Shown piece by piece: positions 1 to 8,829 of a stretch of DNA of 25,387 bases. A program made the translations under genes and the position numbers. The number at the start of each line of letters is the position of its first letter. The stretch's first letter is position 1. Source of the DNA: Euplotes cf. woodruffi 2 WChen-2021 (lineage: Eukaryota; Ciliophora; Spirotrichea; Euplotida; Euplotidae); contig JAGYYN010035471.1 of the NCBI GenBank assembly GCA_021441665.1, positions 1 to 25,387 of the forward strand, written 5' to 3'. The notes beneath the pieces are model-generated. The model did not search any database. It had not been told where the DNA came from and saw only the letters and a list, made by a program, of their open reading frames with translations.

Positions 1-586
1 CAGTCACTGCAAAGGGTTTAGAAAATACAGGGGAAGCTAAATAAATTTAATTCTATTTATCTACTTCTTTTTAAACCCCGAAAATATTACAAGTGAAATA
101 AGAAAAAATACGGATGCACAGCAATGCTCGAAATCCTTGATTGTAAGAATACAGTCAAATGTAAATATCCAAAAACTATAATTTTTGTTATTATTTTTTT
201 GCTAATGAAGTAAAGTCGTACTTGAATACTATAATATTCTGAAGTTGGTTGTAGTTCTACTGAAAGACTAATTGGAGAACACTGCCACAGCAGCATAGCT
301 AAACATGACTATCTAGCGACTTATACTGATACAGAGAATTCCAGCAGAAAGAGAAACTCGCGAGATAGAAAACGAAAGACTAAGCAATCACCAAGATACA
401 GTATTTGCAATAAAATTTGGACTTTGTAATACACATTAAATTTTAGTATTCTCAACGAGTGAATCACGATTTAAAATTTGCCAATCCTGCTGTATCTGCG
501 AGACATCAAATCAGATATCATTATGCAGACTAAAGATTTCGGAAGTGAAATGTGGGATGAAGAGATCCCTTCAGCGAGCTAAATAG
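1..586 (+). CDS. FLYWCH-type zinc-finger protein, 3' part (5' end outside window)
   Basis: Three exons are joined by two introns, 143-244 (102 bp, GTAAG..GAAG) and 401-446 (46 bp, GTATTT..TTTTAG). Both keep phase. Across the first intron the protein reads RKYYKC-x6-C, about 20 residues, then GEHCH, which is the C..C..HxH layout of FLYWCH/WRKY-GCM zinc fingers. FLYWCH domains end in the same G-x-C-H style. A basic Ser/Arg/Lys stretch follows (about 325-395), then a Cys-rich stretch (CQSCCICE, about 470-560). Cys at 94-96 is TGA. The frame reaches AAA-TAG at 581-586. A +1 shift there would add nine residues and stop at 612-614, so the exact end is uncertain. FLYWCH fingers occur in host DNA-binding proteins and in Mutator-like DNA transposons. 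No transposase is visible, so I cannot choose. The left boundary is unknown. Confidence 0.55.
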
Positions 587-609
587 CTCCCTTTATCTAT
601 CCCACATTT
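548..609 (+). repeat. Inverted repeat (hairpin) at the end of the FLYWCH gene
   Basis: Perfect 11-base arms, 548-558 and 599-609 (AAATGTGGGAT and its complement), enclose a smaller stem GAGCT/AGCTC at 576-580 and 585-589. The four-base loop between them is 581-584. The gene's AAA-TAG pair (581-586) begins in this loop. It could be a 3'-end or frameshift-modulating RNA structure, or the remnant of a small palindromic element. Confidence 0.5.
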
Positions 610-614
610 GCTAA

Positions 615-904
615 CTAAAATTTATCAAACATTGGCAAAATGAATACCCGGTGAGTATGTATTATTTCAGCTGAGGAACTAAGTATGCTTCCGACGAAGA
701 TAATTTTAGAAGCAATGCAGTTAAAAATTTTAGGGGCTAATAAAACCTGTCTTTTATTATTAAATTGCTCCTTGTCAGCCAAATTTTAAAAATAGAAGTA
801 TGCAGTCATGCAATCTCGACCTTGGAATAGGATAATAAAAATACTGATAGTAATTAATATTGAGCTAATATAAATATTGAATTAATAATAAATATCGCTT
901 CATA
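615..904. other. Intergenic stretch, no supported gene
   Basis: AT-rich sequence without a long open frame. A tiny split frame can be drawn from ATG 640 through a 20 bp GTGAGT..TTCAG intron-like segment to TAA near 737, but nothing else supports it. A loose match to the Euplotes chromosome-breakage consensus (TATTGAATTA, 875-884) lies just upstream of ATG 905. Confidence 0.4.
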
Positions 905-2643
905 ATGGAAGTCAATGCGAGGGGTAATGAAGAAAACAAGCTCGCTCTGCTTGCTGATCACTATTCAGAGTACGTAACAAAGCCCAGGCTTTTATTGAGA
1001 TTTGTTTTGCAATATTTATGTCTTATTTACATGTGATAAACCCATGTGTTATTTACAGGTCTTAGATGACATTCACCACAGGTATTAGATCAGTATCATC
1101 AGCGATTATTAATCATCCTTTGTACACACAGCGTTTTATTTACATGTTTTTAGCTCAGTAGAAAAAGCTACTTTTTTATTTTATACTTAAGATGTGCTTA
1201 ACAACGTCAGAAAGGACTAGTGCTATGGAGATATGAGACTTGTTACAATACGAGAATTTACTGATAGAAAGTGCAAAGACTTTGTCGAATATTTGTATCG
1301 ATATTTGTTGTTACTGAGTAACTTTTGCAATCGGAATATTAATTAAAATATCGGATTTGGATTGGAATGAAAGTCTACTGAGACTCGGATATCGAAATTG
1401 ATGAGATATTATTATTTACTGTATTTATACATGATGAAGTTTGATTGAGCTAAAGTTCGTTTTGCAACTTTGATTTCAGTTTTTGAAATTTTGGACAAAT
1501 GCTTAAACTCTTATTTAAAATTTTGGTTAAAATAATACTTTTGTTACTTTGTACTAATTATTTTGTGGATGTGTGTATTCATATTCGAAATTATTTCTCA
1601 AACAGATCAATTTAATATATTATTAGAGAAAAAGAAGCCGAACCAGACACAAGGTATTCAAATTTTCAACTTTGACTAAAGTATATAGTCAATACAGAAT
1701 CAATTACGATGATTACCAAGAAACTGAATTTTCAGAGCCAGATCATAGTGATAGTAATCAGCTGCACAGTCAGGAAGAGCTAGAAAATCAGCAGTTATTA
1801 AGAACTGGAGCAGAGAACAATCAGGCAAACGCAAATAATATTCCTGTAAACAGCAATATCGAAATGTATCCTCACATTAAATAATCTTTACAAGCAAAAA
1901 ATGAACGATGGAGTTATATCTTTTTGTAAGTACGATACCTTCAATATGATATAGTCTGATTGGTATTCTCGACAACAGTGGCTGGTCTTAGTTATAATTC
2001 ACAAAAGTGAGAGATAAGCATCCATAACGTATTATTTTTGCTTTCATCATACTTGTTATTTATCCGTATTCCAATGGTGATCCAAATGTGCCACTTCTAC
2101 ATATTTTTAATTTACATCTTTTACGAAGTTATATTACTGGGCATCATCGTCTACTCGAACATCCTGTGGCACCAAAAGAACAGTTGAATCACAAAGAACT
2201 TCGGGCTGTACTGGTCGATGTGGGTCATCATCTTCGTCGGCTACTATACAATTTTTAAAGCGATCATCACGATTATCTTACTGATGATTGTCGGATGTTT
2301 CCTGTGCGTGTCAGCAATTTTAGGCAAGCGGTCGAAGAAAAGAAACGAAAGCATCATCAAGCACTTTAAAAGCATTGAATATAGCGAGCTTGTACATATT
2401 AGCGACGAACAGCGAAACCACGACTGATCTATATGCTTAGAAGACTTCAATGATGACCACTTGGTCATTGTCCTTCCGTGCAAGAATCAACATGTTTACC
2501 ATATTGAGTGTATTTCTCAATGGATGCAAAATAACAACAGCTGTCCTTATGATAGACAGAAGATAAGAGCCATAGATGTTGCAAGGATGAATCAGCTCAT
2601 TAAACGAAGAACCTCGAGCTTTAGAAAAAGCATGACTCGCTAA
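905..2643 (+). CDS. Multi-span membrane RING-H2 ubiquitin ligase (one +1 frameshift)
   Basis: The C-terminus is a RING-H2 finger, CSICLEDF .. LPCKNQHVYHIEC .. CPYD. Its first cysteine is TGA at 2428-2430, a decisive case for TGA = Cys. Upstream lie three or four hydrophobic spans (about 2030-2330), so this should be a membrane-anchored E3 that passes ubiquitin from an E2 to nearby substrates. Model: exon 905-973, long intron 974-1628, exon 1629-1653, intron 1654-1681 (28 bp), exon from 1682, +1 slip at AAA-TAA 1879-1884, intron 1926-1978 (53 bp, GTAAGT..ACAG), last exon 1979-2643. Coding length minus the slipped base is 1002, or 333 residues. The part from 1629 on is well supported. The first exon (MEVNARGNEENK..) fits in phase but rests on a 655 bp intron and could be a different gene or hide a germline insert. 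The stop is 26 bp from the UFD2 stop on the other strand. Confidence 0.8.
1023..1146 (+). repeat. Short dispersed direct repeats inside the long RING-gene intron
   Basis: TTATTTACATG occurs at 1023-1033 and 1136-1146, with a near copy TTATTTACAGG at 1049-1059. A second pair, ACAGGT(C/A)TTAGAT, lies at 1055-1067 and 1078-1090. No open frame explains them. They may mark a small inserted element in the unusually long intron. Confidence 0.35.
1879..1884 (+). other. +1 frameshift site AAA-TAA (RING gene)
   Basis: The upstream frame ends ..MYPHIK at AAA-TAA. Skipping the T gives NLYKQKMNDG.. and, after one intron, the membrane spans and RING finger. Both sides are coding-like. Confidence 0.85.
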
Positions 2644-2651
2644 TTATTCTA

Positions 2652-2661
2652 GTTTCAATAA
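2652..2661 (-). promoter_or_regulatory. Candidate chromosome-breakage sequence (E-Cbs-like)
   Basis: The minus strand reads TATTGAAACT, a full match to the Euplotes consensus HATTGAAaHH, in the 25 bp between two convergent stop codons. In AT-rich DNA a few matches per 25 kb are expected by chance, so location is the only support. Confidence 0.25.
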
Positions 2662-2668
2662 GTCGTGA

Positions 2669-5599
2669 TTAAACAAAAACAATATCATCTTCAATCTGAC
2701 TCAATTTCAGAGGTGCTCTGTTGAATGGATCGTGTTCATCGTTCAGTAGGATTCTTTTTATTGTGCTTCTATCGACTGTAACTCCTGAAGTTGGTAGCTT
2801 AACTGGATCTTTCATAAAACAATAAGCTATCGGACAGAGGAAGTGTTCAGGAGCTTCACCATAGATTCTTTCTTCGTCGCTAGTTTCAACTTTTTGGTTG
2901 ATTTCATTAAGATGCTCGATAAATTTATTTAATCCAATTACTTCTTCATAGTGTCTATGCTTCTTTAATATTCTTGCTGCCTTTTGAGCATTTTCGATCT
3001 TGAAAGTCTCATCATCTCGAACTGCCTTGACAAAGATTTCGATACAGTCAAGGTCAATATAGATGCAAGCGAGATCTGCGAGCAGTTCAATCGGCTTGAA
3101 TTTGTATTTCTTCGGGTCGTTTACTTTAAGCTCAATTCATTGAGGACCAACGATCTTGTGAAGGACAAAATTTAATGAAGATGCCATCCGATTTGCAAAT
3201 ACTTCATTGTTAAAAGATTCTTTAGCCCAGTCAGAAATTTGCTTCACCATCCAAATATTTTCATTCGCAAGTTGGAGATTCGACCGACAAATATTTTCAT
3301 TCTTTTCGTGGTTTGCTTTGTCTTCATCAGAGGGAGCAAATCCCCGAGAAACTTTGGTTTCAAAAGTTTTAATCTCTGCGAGCTTCGCAATTCCTTCTTC
3401 TAATCAGTGGTTTGTATCGTTGAGAAGACAGTTAATGAACTTCTCCATTAACTCAGATCCGACAAGTTGTGCGAACTTTTCTTTGAAGATCTTGAGCTTC
3501 CAGAGCCTTCTAAAGATACTTCCGCAGTCGTATCTGTAAGAGAACTTTTCATAGAACATTCTGCCGCCGGTCCCTTCAAGATCAACGTAAAACTTGATTA
3601 GAGCTTCCATTACGTAATTAGCAATGATGTCTGACTCAACGAAGTGGCTGATCCAGTTGAGCTTCTTTTCGTGATACATCATCATCGAGATAGTTTCGAC
3701 AAACTTTCACCCGATGTAAGGATTTGTAATTGCTTTTGGTGATCGAATAGTAATAATTGTAACCTCGATAATCGACATGACATCTTCGGGGAGGAAATAA
3801 GTCAAGCAGTCACTTCTGTGCTTCAAGATATACTGGTAGAAGTCAGTCATGTCAGTCAGCAAGTACTCCGGCAAGAACCTCATAATAGAGCAAGGAGGCT
3901 CCTGCATCAATCAGCATGTCTGCTTATTAAACTTAGCCCACTTATTTTAGATTGTTGAACTGGATTTTAAAGAAGTTCGTGACTTCTTTTATCAGATTTC
4001 TATCGTAAATTGCAAGTTCGTAGATCAGTCTGAACCTTTGCATATTTTCATATTCTAACTTCATTTGGTGGTATTCAGGATGGCCCGGCTTCATATTGTC
4101 TTTTTCTTCTAAAAGCCGTTCGTAAAGCTTGACAACATCCTCTCCTCTTTTGATAATTGGAATGAGGCCGTAGTGGATGCTCTCGGTCAGCATAAAGTAA
4201 AATTCAGTAATCGTTCCGTATTCCTTCGGGAACAAGAACTTAGATTTTGCATCTGATTCAGATGGATCATCGAATGCTGATTCTTCTTTTGACTCTTCTT
4301 CTGCTTCTTTTCAGCATAAGGGAGTCTCTCCATTTAGCCCGATTCTTCTGTTGCTAATTAGATATGTTTCATCGATCTTGTCAAGCTTTTTGTCGCCTTC
4401 TTTCAGGAAAGGGTTGCAAAGTTCAAGCAAAATCCAAAGTACATTGTAGCAGAGAGAGTCGCTTGAAACAAACGAGATTTTCTTTATTGAATTCGATACT
4501 AACGAGTGGCCGAGCTTCGTCCTATGAGTATTGGAAACTATCGATGCTGCTAGCCACCGCAAAGTGTCTTCTTTGACTTTATCATCCTTTGTCTTTAATA
4601 GCTGCTTTACTATGCTTCACAGCGAAGACGAGTATTTGTGCTGTATTTCTTGATACTTTTTAGCAGATTTATCAAAAACTGCAGAGTTTTTAGACGAATG
4701 CAAGTCCTCCCGCATTTTAGTGACCATCTTCGACCAGTCTTCCGAGGCTTTAAGGTTGATGGAAACCGGAAACAGAGATACCTTGAATAGGATTCCTAAA
4801 GGAGAGCTGACTTCAAGGTTATCTCCAGTTCATGAGCCAAATCCGCCCTTTAGATTGATTCCACTTGGGCCTGGGATCCAAGGAAATTGTTTATGGTCGA
4901 CTACGATCTTGACTATTCTAATGTCAGTCAGTAAATGTCAGATCGTATCTGCTAGTGACTTTGAGTTCCCCATAATCAGTGTATTGTTGACGAGCTTGAG
5001 CAGTAGCGTGATAATTCGATCCCACAGCTCATCGAATATTTCTGAGTCTTCTTCATATATTTTGTCATTAATTTCATTGAGGAAAATATTAGGAAACCCT
5101 CGTTCGAGCAGTTGGACAAACCGAAAGGCAGACAGATCGATGCCCTCTTCTTCATTCTGGCCTTGAGGGAGCATATAAGGGAACAGGTCTGGGTTCATTA
5201 AGACCAACACAAAGTAATTGATAACGATTTCTTTGAAAAATGTTAAGAACTTCTGCATCTGCTCGCTCTGATTGATAGACTTGTCTTTTTCCTCGGCGAT
5301 GCTGCCAAGAGCCTTCAGCAGCAGCTGCAGGCCGCTGCAGTCATCGCTGCCGAGGAGATTCGAGATCAATGTATCAAAGACAGATCTGTTCTCCATCAGA
5401 GTTTTCTGTTTATTCTCGAGCAGCCTGTTGATATCCTCGTAGTATGTAGTCTGTCCTGAGTGCATTTTGGCGAGTTTATCATCGTTCGGCGGGATGATGC
5501 TGACATTGAGTATTTTCTTGAGCATCAAGTTTTCCTGGTAAATTTGGTCGCTGTACTCTTTTGCTTTCTGCAGGGTTACGCAATTGAACTTACCTCCAT
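2669..5599 (-). CDS. UFD2: Ubiquitin conjugation factor E4 (UFD2/UBE4 family)
   Basis: This is a U-box E4/E3 enzyme that extends ubiquitin chains on substrates, often with CDC48/p97. The model starts ATG-GAG at 5599, splices a 26 bp intron (5568-5593, GTAAGT..CTGCAG with a TAAC branch) and shifts +1 at AAA-TAA 3947-3942, giving 967 residues, close to yeast Ufd2 (961). The Ufd2 core is clear: FLPEYLLTDMTDFYQYIL, then NPYIGCKFVE, FYVDLEGTGG, INCLLNDTNH and GPQCIELKV. In the last, TGA encodes the cysteine that the human protein also has. The C-terminal U-box starts near residue 905 (EHFLCPIAYCFMKDPVKLP .. VDRSTIK .. DPFNRAPLKL), but the protein stops about ten residues later, so the usual last U-box helix is missing. 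Several TGA codons are read as Cys. The start codon is 13 bp from that of the divergent UIM gene. Confidence 0.95.
3942..3947 (-). other. +1 frameshift site AAA-TAA (UFD2)
   Basis: On the minus strand the frame ends ..IQFNNLK at AAA-TAA. A +1 shift gives KWAKFNKQ.. and leads straight into the conserved Ufd2 core (FLPEYLLTD). Because both sides belong to one conserved protein, this is one of the firmest slip sites here. Confidence 0.93.
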
Positions 5600-5612
5600 A
5601 TCTAAATTAATA

Positions 5613-5951
5613 ATGCGAATAGAGAGAACCAGTCAACGAATTTATATAGCCATTGAAGATGATATCGAAATGAAGCAGCGCATCAACACCTGGATCCAAC
5701 AGAAATTAGCAGGAGTTGAAACTGACGAAGATAAGATGGCTGCTCAACCAGAACCCAAAATGGCTGCAGCTGACGAAGACTCCAAGATGAGTCTTGACGT
5801 CAAAGACAAGATAGCGAAGAAGGAAGAACCGAAGGAGGAACTGAGAGATCAACCAATGGAAGTGGACTTTGGAGAATTGAGCGAAGAAGAACAGATGAGG
5901 ATGGCTATGGAGATGTCGCTTAGAGATTATACTAATAAACATTTTGGATAA
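5613..5951 (+). CDS. Small ubiquitin-interacting-motif (UIM) protein
   Basis: A 112-residue acidic protein without introns. The C-terminus carries a good UIM (EEEQMRMAMEMSLRD: acidic run, central Ala, Ser two turns later), the helix that binds the Ile44 patch of ubiquitin in Rpn10, ataxin-3 and others. The N-terminal third (MRIERTSQRIYIAIEDD.. WIQQKL) is unrecognised. The middle has repeated KMA(A/S) and Lys/Glu-rich segments. No VWA or Josephin domain is present, so it is neither a full Rpn10 nor ataxin-3. The ATG is 13 bp from the UFD2 ATG on the other strand, so the two must share a promoter region or use overlapping ones. The open frame extends upstream of the ATG only through DNA that already encodes UFD2. 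Confidence 0.75.
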   Translation: MRIERTSQRIYIAIEDDIEMKQRINTWIQQKLAGVETDEDKMAAQPEPKMAAADEDSKMSLDVKDKIAKKEEPKEELRDQPMEVDFGELSEEEQMRMAMEMSLRDYTNKHFG

Positions 5952-6156
5952 TAAATCTTTTAAATATACTCAAAGCTGTACTTGTAAAGATTTATTATCT
6001 ATTAAAGAAATTATTCAACTTTATTTAAATAAAAATAAATTATACTTTTATAATAGTTAAGCATAAATTTTGCAAAACATTGGTTGAAGTTAGAAATTTT
6101 TAAATGGCAATAAATAATACAATTAAGTTTTATTTTTGATAATTTGCGAAATAAAA
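5952..6156. other. AT-rich intergenic spacer
   Basis: 205 bp between the UIM gene and the STPGR gene, both on the plus strand. It is very AT-rich and I see no gene, RNA or repeat in it. It presumably holds the 3' end of one gene and the promoter of the next. Confidence 0.5.
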
Positions 6157-7083
6157 ATGTCGATAGTTGTCTCAAATTGAGAACAAATAAACAGAGCACC
6201 GACAAATAGTTCATCAGCAAAACATCTATTTTCTTTCTCAAAAGCTGAAAGATTTCCTGGAAGTACTAAAAACATGAATAATATGATTGCATACGACTTA
6301 CCAACTACAAAATCACAACGGTATACATCATTTGGATATGGTGGGAGATGCAATTTTGCTAAAAAGCAAGTTGCTCCACCTCCGGGAAGTTACGAGCCAC
6401 CAACTGAATTCGTAAAGAACCCAAAAAATAAAGCATATTCATTTGGAATTTCCTACAATAGCTACAACAAAGTTTACAATGAGCACGATAGGAGTCCAGA
6501 CAAAGTAGTCCCAGGCCCAGGTACATATAATATTCCTGAGAAATGAGGAAAAGAGGGCTTTCAATATACTCTTAAACCGAGGCTAAGCACCAGCACGCTT
6601 AAATATTACTCGCAATTTCCAGGTCCAGGAACGTACGAGCCCCCGCATTCGATCAATAAGACAGGGAATTACTTTAATTCGAAGTTCGGCAACTCAAGAG
6701 CCAGCGTATTCAGTCCTTCGAGATCTCAGAGGTTTATAAGCTACAATAAAGCAAGCGTAAAGAACTCTCCGGGGCCAGGGGCTTACGATCCTTCGCCGAG
6801 TATCACGAAGGACGGCAACTACTTCGTGTCGAAGTTCCAGTCGTCGATGTGTCGCACTTTTTACCACTTTAACAGAGATACCATTCCGATTCCAGGTGAA
6901 AAGAAAGCAGTCCCCGGGCCTGGAATGTATAGAATCCCAAGTGAGTTTGGATACTACGAGTCGAGGAATGCTCCAAAAGACATCAGAATCACTAAGGGAA
7001 AGAGAAGAGCTCGAAGTGTTGAAGAGCCTGCTAGAAAGAAAGTAGAAAACGAAGATGAAAATGTAGATACAATCATTACATAA
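6157..7083 (+). CDS. STPGR-repeat protein (ODF3/SHIPPO-like)
   Basis: A 308-residue intronless protein. ATG 6157 is chosen because the residues before the next ATG (6274) already look like the family N-terminus (FSFSKAERFPG .. YDLPTT .. SFGYGGR); the apparent break at 6175-6177 is just TGA for Cys. Five proline-glycine repeats follow: PPPGSYEPP (near residue 74), VPGPGTYNIP (118), FPGPGTYEPP (154), SPGPGAYDPS (203) and VPGPGMYRIP (251), interleaved with GNYF-x-SKF motifs. Proteins of this type (ODF3/SHIPPO1, CIMAP) are microtubule inner or outer-dense-fibre proteins of cilia and flagella, so an axonemal or cortical microtubule role is inferred. The C-terminal 45 residues are basic then acidic. 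A further in-frame TGA (Cys) lies at 6544-6546. Confidence 0.88.
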
Positions 7084-7189
7084 TTAAAATCAATTATTTT
7101 TGTGTTGCTCAATTAAAAATCTCTCTAACTAAAGCTTTTTATATCGATTGAAAATTTAATTTTATTACTAAGTTATATCTGCTTAACGT

Positions 7190-8735
7190 TTACTTTTTAT
7201 CTCCAACTGGAGTTTTTGCCTTTGGTAACGATTTATTTAGTTGGTTTGCTTTTTCAGCTTCAAGTTCTCTATTAAGTTCGCGGAACTCCTCCTTGACTTT
7301 ATTTGTTTTGAGTCTTGCATGATCACGGATCGCCTTTTCTTGCTGCTCTTTTATATGTATTTTGCTTTCTTCGTCTTCATAGAGTCTTGACAAGTTGTTT
7401 ATTCACGATTCAAGAATAACACGATCGATATATTCACTGAATGCGTGTTCAAGCATGATAGCTTCTTGTTTTTGCTTTTCTGCGGCAAGTGCGTCTTCTG
7501 CAATTCTTGGTGCTTCGTCCATAATAATTCTATCAAGAGCGTTATTGACAACGTCCTGTAAAGCAATATCTTCAATAGAATCGACGATTGTGTGTTCGAC
7601 TTCACGAGGCAGCCATACCCTGTTGAATAGTGAGTAGAACTGCGCTTCGATTAGATATTCAAGACTTAAATTTTGAATTGACTTGGCTGCGATCTGTTTT
7701 GCCTGTTCTTTCATAACTCCGTTCATTAAGGAGGTGACAACCATTGATAAAGGGTCTCTTTCGTCAACGTCCTTTTGCCGGTATCTTTTGTTGAGATATC
7801 TGTTGACGATATTGTCTGAACAAGTCTTCACGATGTCTTTTACCATTTCCCTGATAATTCTGTCCATGTAGGAAGCTCGAATTTCATATAAGATTTTATT
7901 TTCTTCAGAGTAAAGATCGAAGTTCTCGTAAACTTTGTTTTTAGCCAGAAGCTCTAAAAGAAGGTCAGGAATAAATACGTCTTCGATGTAGTGATCGATC
8001 ATCGCATCTACAGTTCGAACCGAGGCTGCGTGGAACTGCACGATCTGAGGGAAGACTCTTTTTCGAACATACGCGCCTCTAAATAATGCTTGTATCAATA
8101 CGATCTTTTTGTACTGCAGTCTGGGCGCAGTGTACTTAATGAAGTCTTCAAATTTTCCTTTCCTTTGTCGCTGTCGGCTGTTTAAATTCTCAGGCTTTTC
8201 AGCGAGACTTCTGTCACTGTAGGCAGTCCCTTGCGCTCCTCTTTTCCTTGCGTAGTAGTTATTTTGAGCTTCTTGGAGCTTACGGTGGCTGCTGTTCTGC
8301 AAAAAGTGCCTCTTGGGCGCAGCGTCGTACTCGTCTCCGTATTTCGGGACTGCATAAGCAGGGTGTTGGTAATACGCTGGCTGCGGCACAGGCTGGTACA
8401 TCGGCTCTATCGGAATGTTCCTCGATGCGATTGGCTCTGAGGCCTTGTAGTTTGGCTGATAGATACCATCATAAGGATTGTAATATTTGTTCGATGTCGG
8501 GTATGCATTTCGAATCTCTTTATTTCTCGCTCCATCATTATTCATTGCACTTCGGTAGTCAGGCTCTTCATTGTGTTCATTCGTAAATTTATATTTATTG
8601 TAGTCGAAGTCTTGTGGGAGTAATGTGTCGAATTTCTTATTTCTTTCTGTCATCATCGGTGAAATAATCAATAGATGAAGTCCTTTGGACTTGTGCATGC
8701 CCTGGCTTTATGTATTTGTTATAATAGCTTTCCAT
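7190..8735 (-). CDS. IQ-motif (calmodulin-binding) protein, one +1 frameshift
   Basis: A 514-residue protein (1546 bases minus one slipped). It starts MESYYNKYIKPG.. at 8735, slips +1 at AAA-TAA 8642-8637, and continues KFDTLLPQDF. The first 200 residues are Tyr/Pro/Asn-rich and probably disordered (PIEPMYQPVPQPAYYQHP). An IQ motif (IVLIQALFRGAYVRKR, near residues 208-228) follows, then about 200 helical residues, then a charged C-terminal helix ending PVGDKK. TGA-coded Cys occurs at 7403-7405. The IQ motif predicts calmodulin or centrin binding. Ciliates have many such cortical and ciliary proteins, but I do not recognise the family. It is convergent with the STPGR gene. Confidence 0.82.
8637..8642 (-). 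other. +1 frameshift site AAA-TAA (IQ protein)
   Basis: The N-terminal frame (MESYYNKY .. DDDRKK) ends at AAA-TAA, and the +1 frame continues directly as KKFDTLLPQ. The downstream frame has its own upstream Met codons, so a shorter start is possible but less likely. Confidence 0.75.
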
Positions 8736-8829
8736 AATGAAAAATTATAATTATTCATTCTAAAGTTTAGGAGTATTTTTAAGCTTATAAATAACTAAAC
8801 TTGATATTAAATAATTAAATAATTTAAAT

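Noticed and set aside
70-80. Possible telomere remnant (TTTAAACCCCG)
   Set aside because: A single CCCC run with no C4A4 repetition, and it lies inside the FLYWCH coding frame.
2428-2430. TGA read as tryptophan (Blepharisma-type code) or as stop (standard code)
   Set aside because: TGA falls on RING, DHHC and CXC cysteines and on the UFD2 GPKC-like cysteine, while TGG fills the conserved tryptophans (UBC9 DWRPS). Only TGA = Cys fits all.
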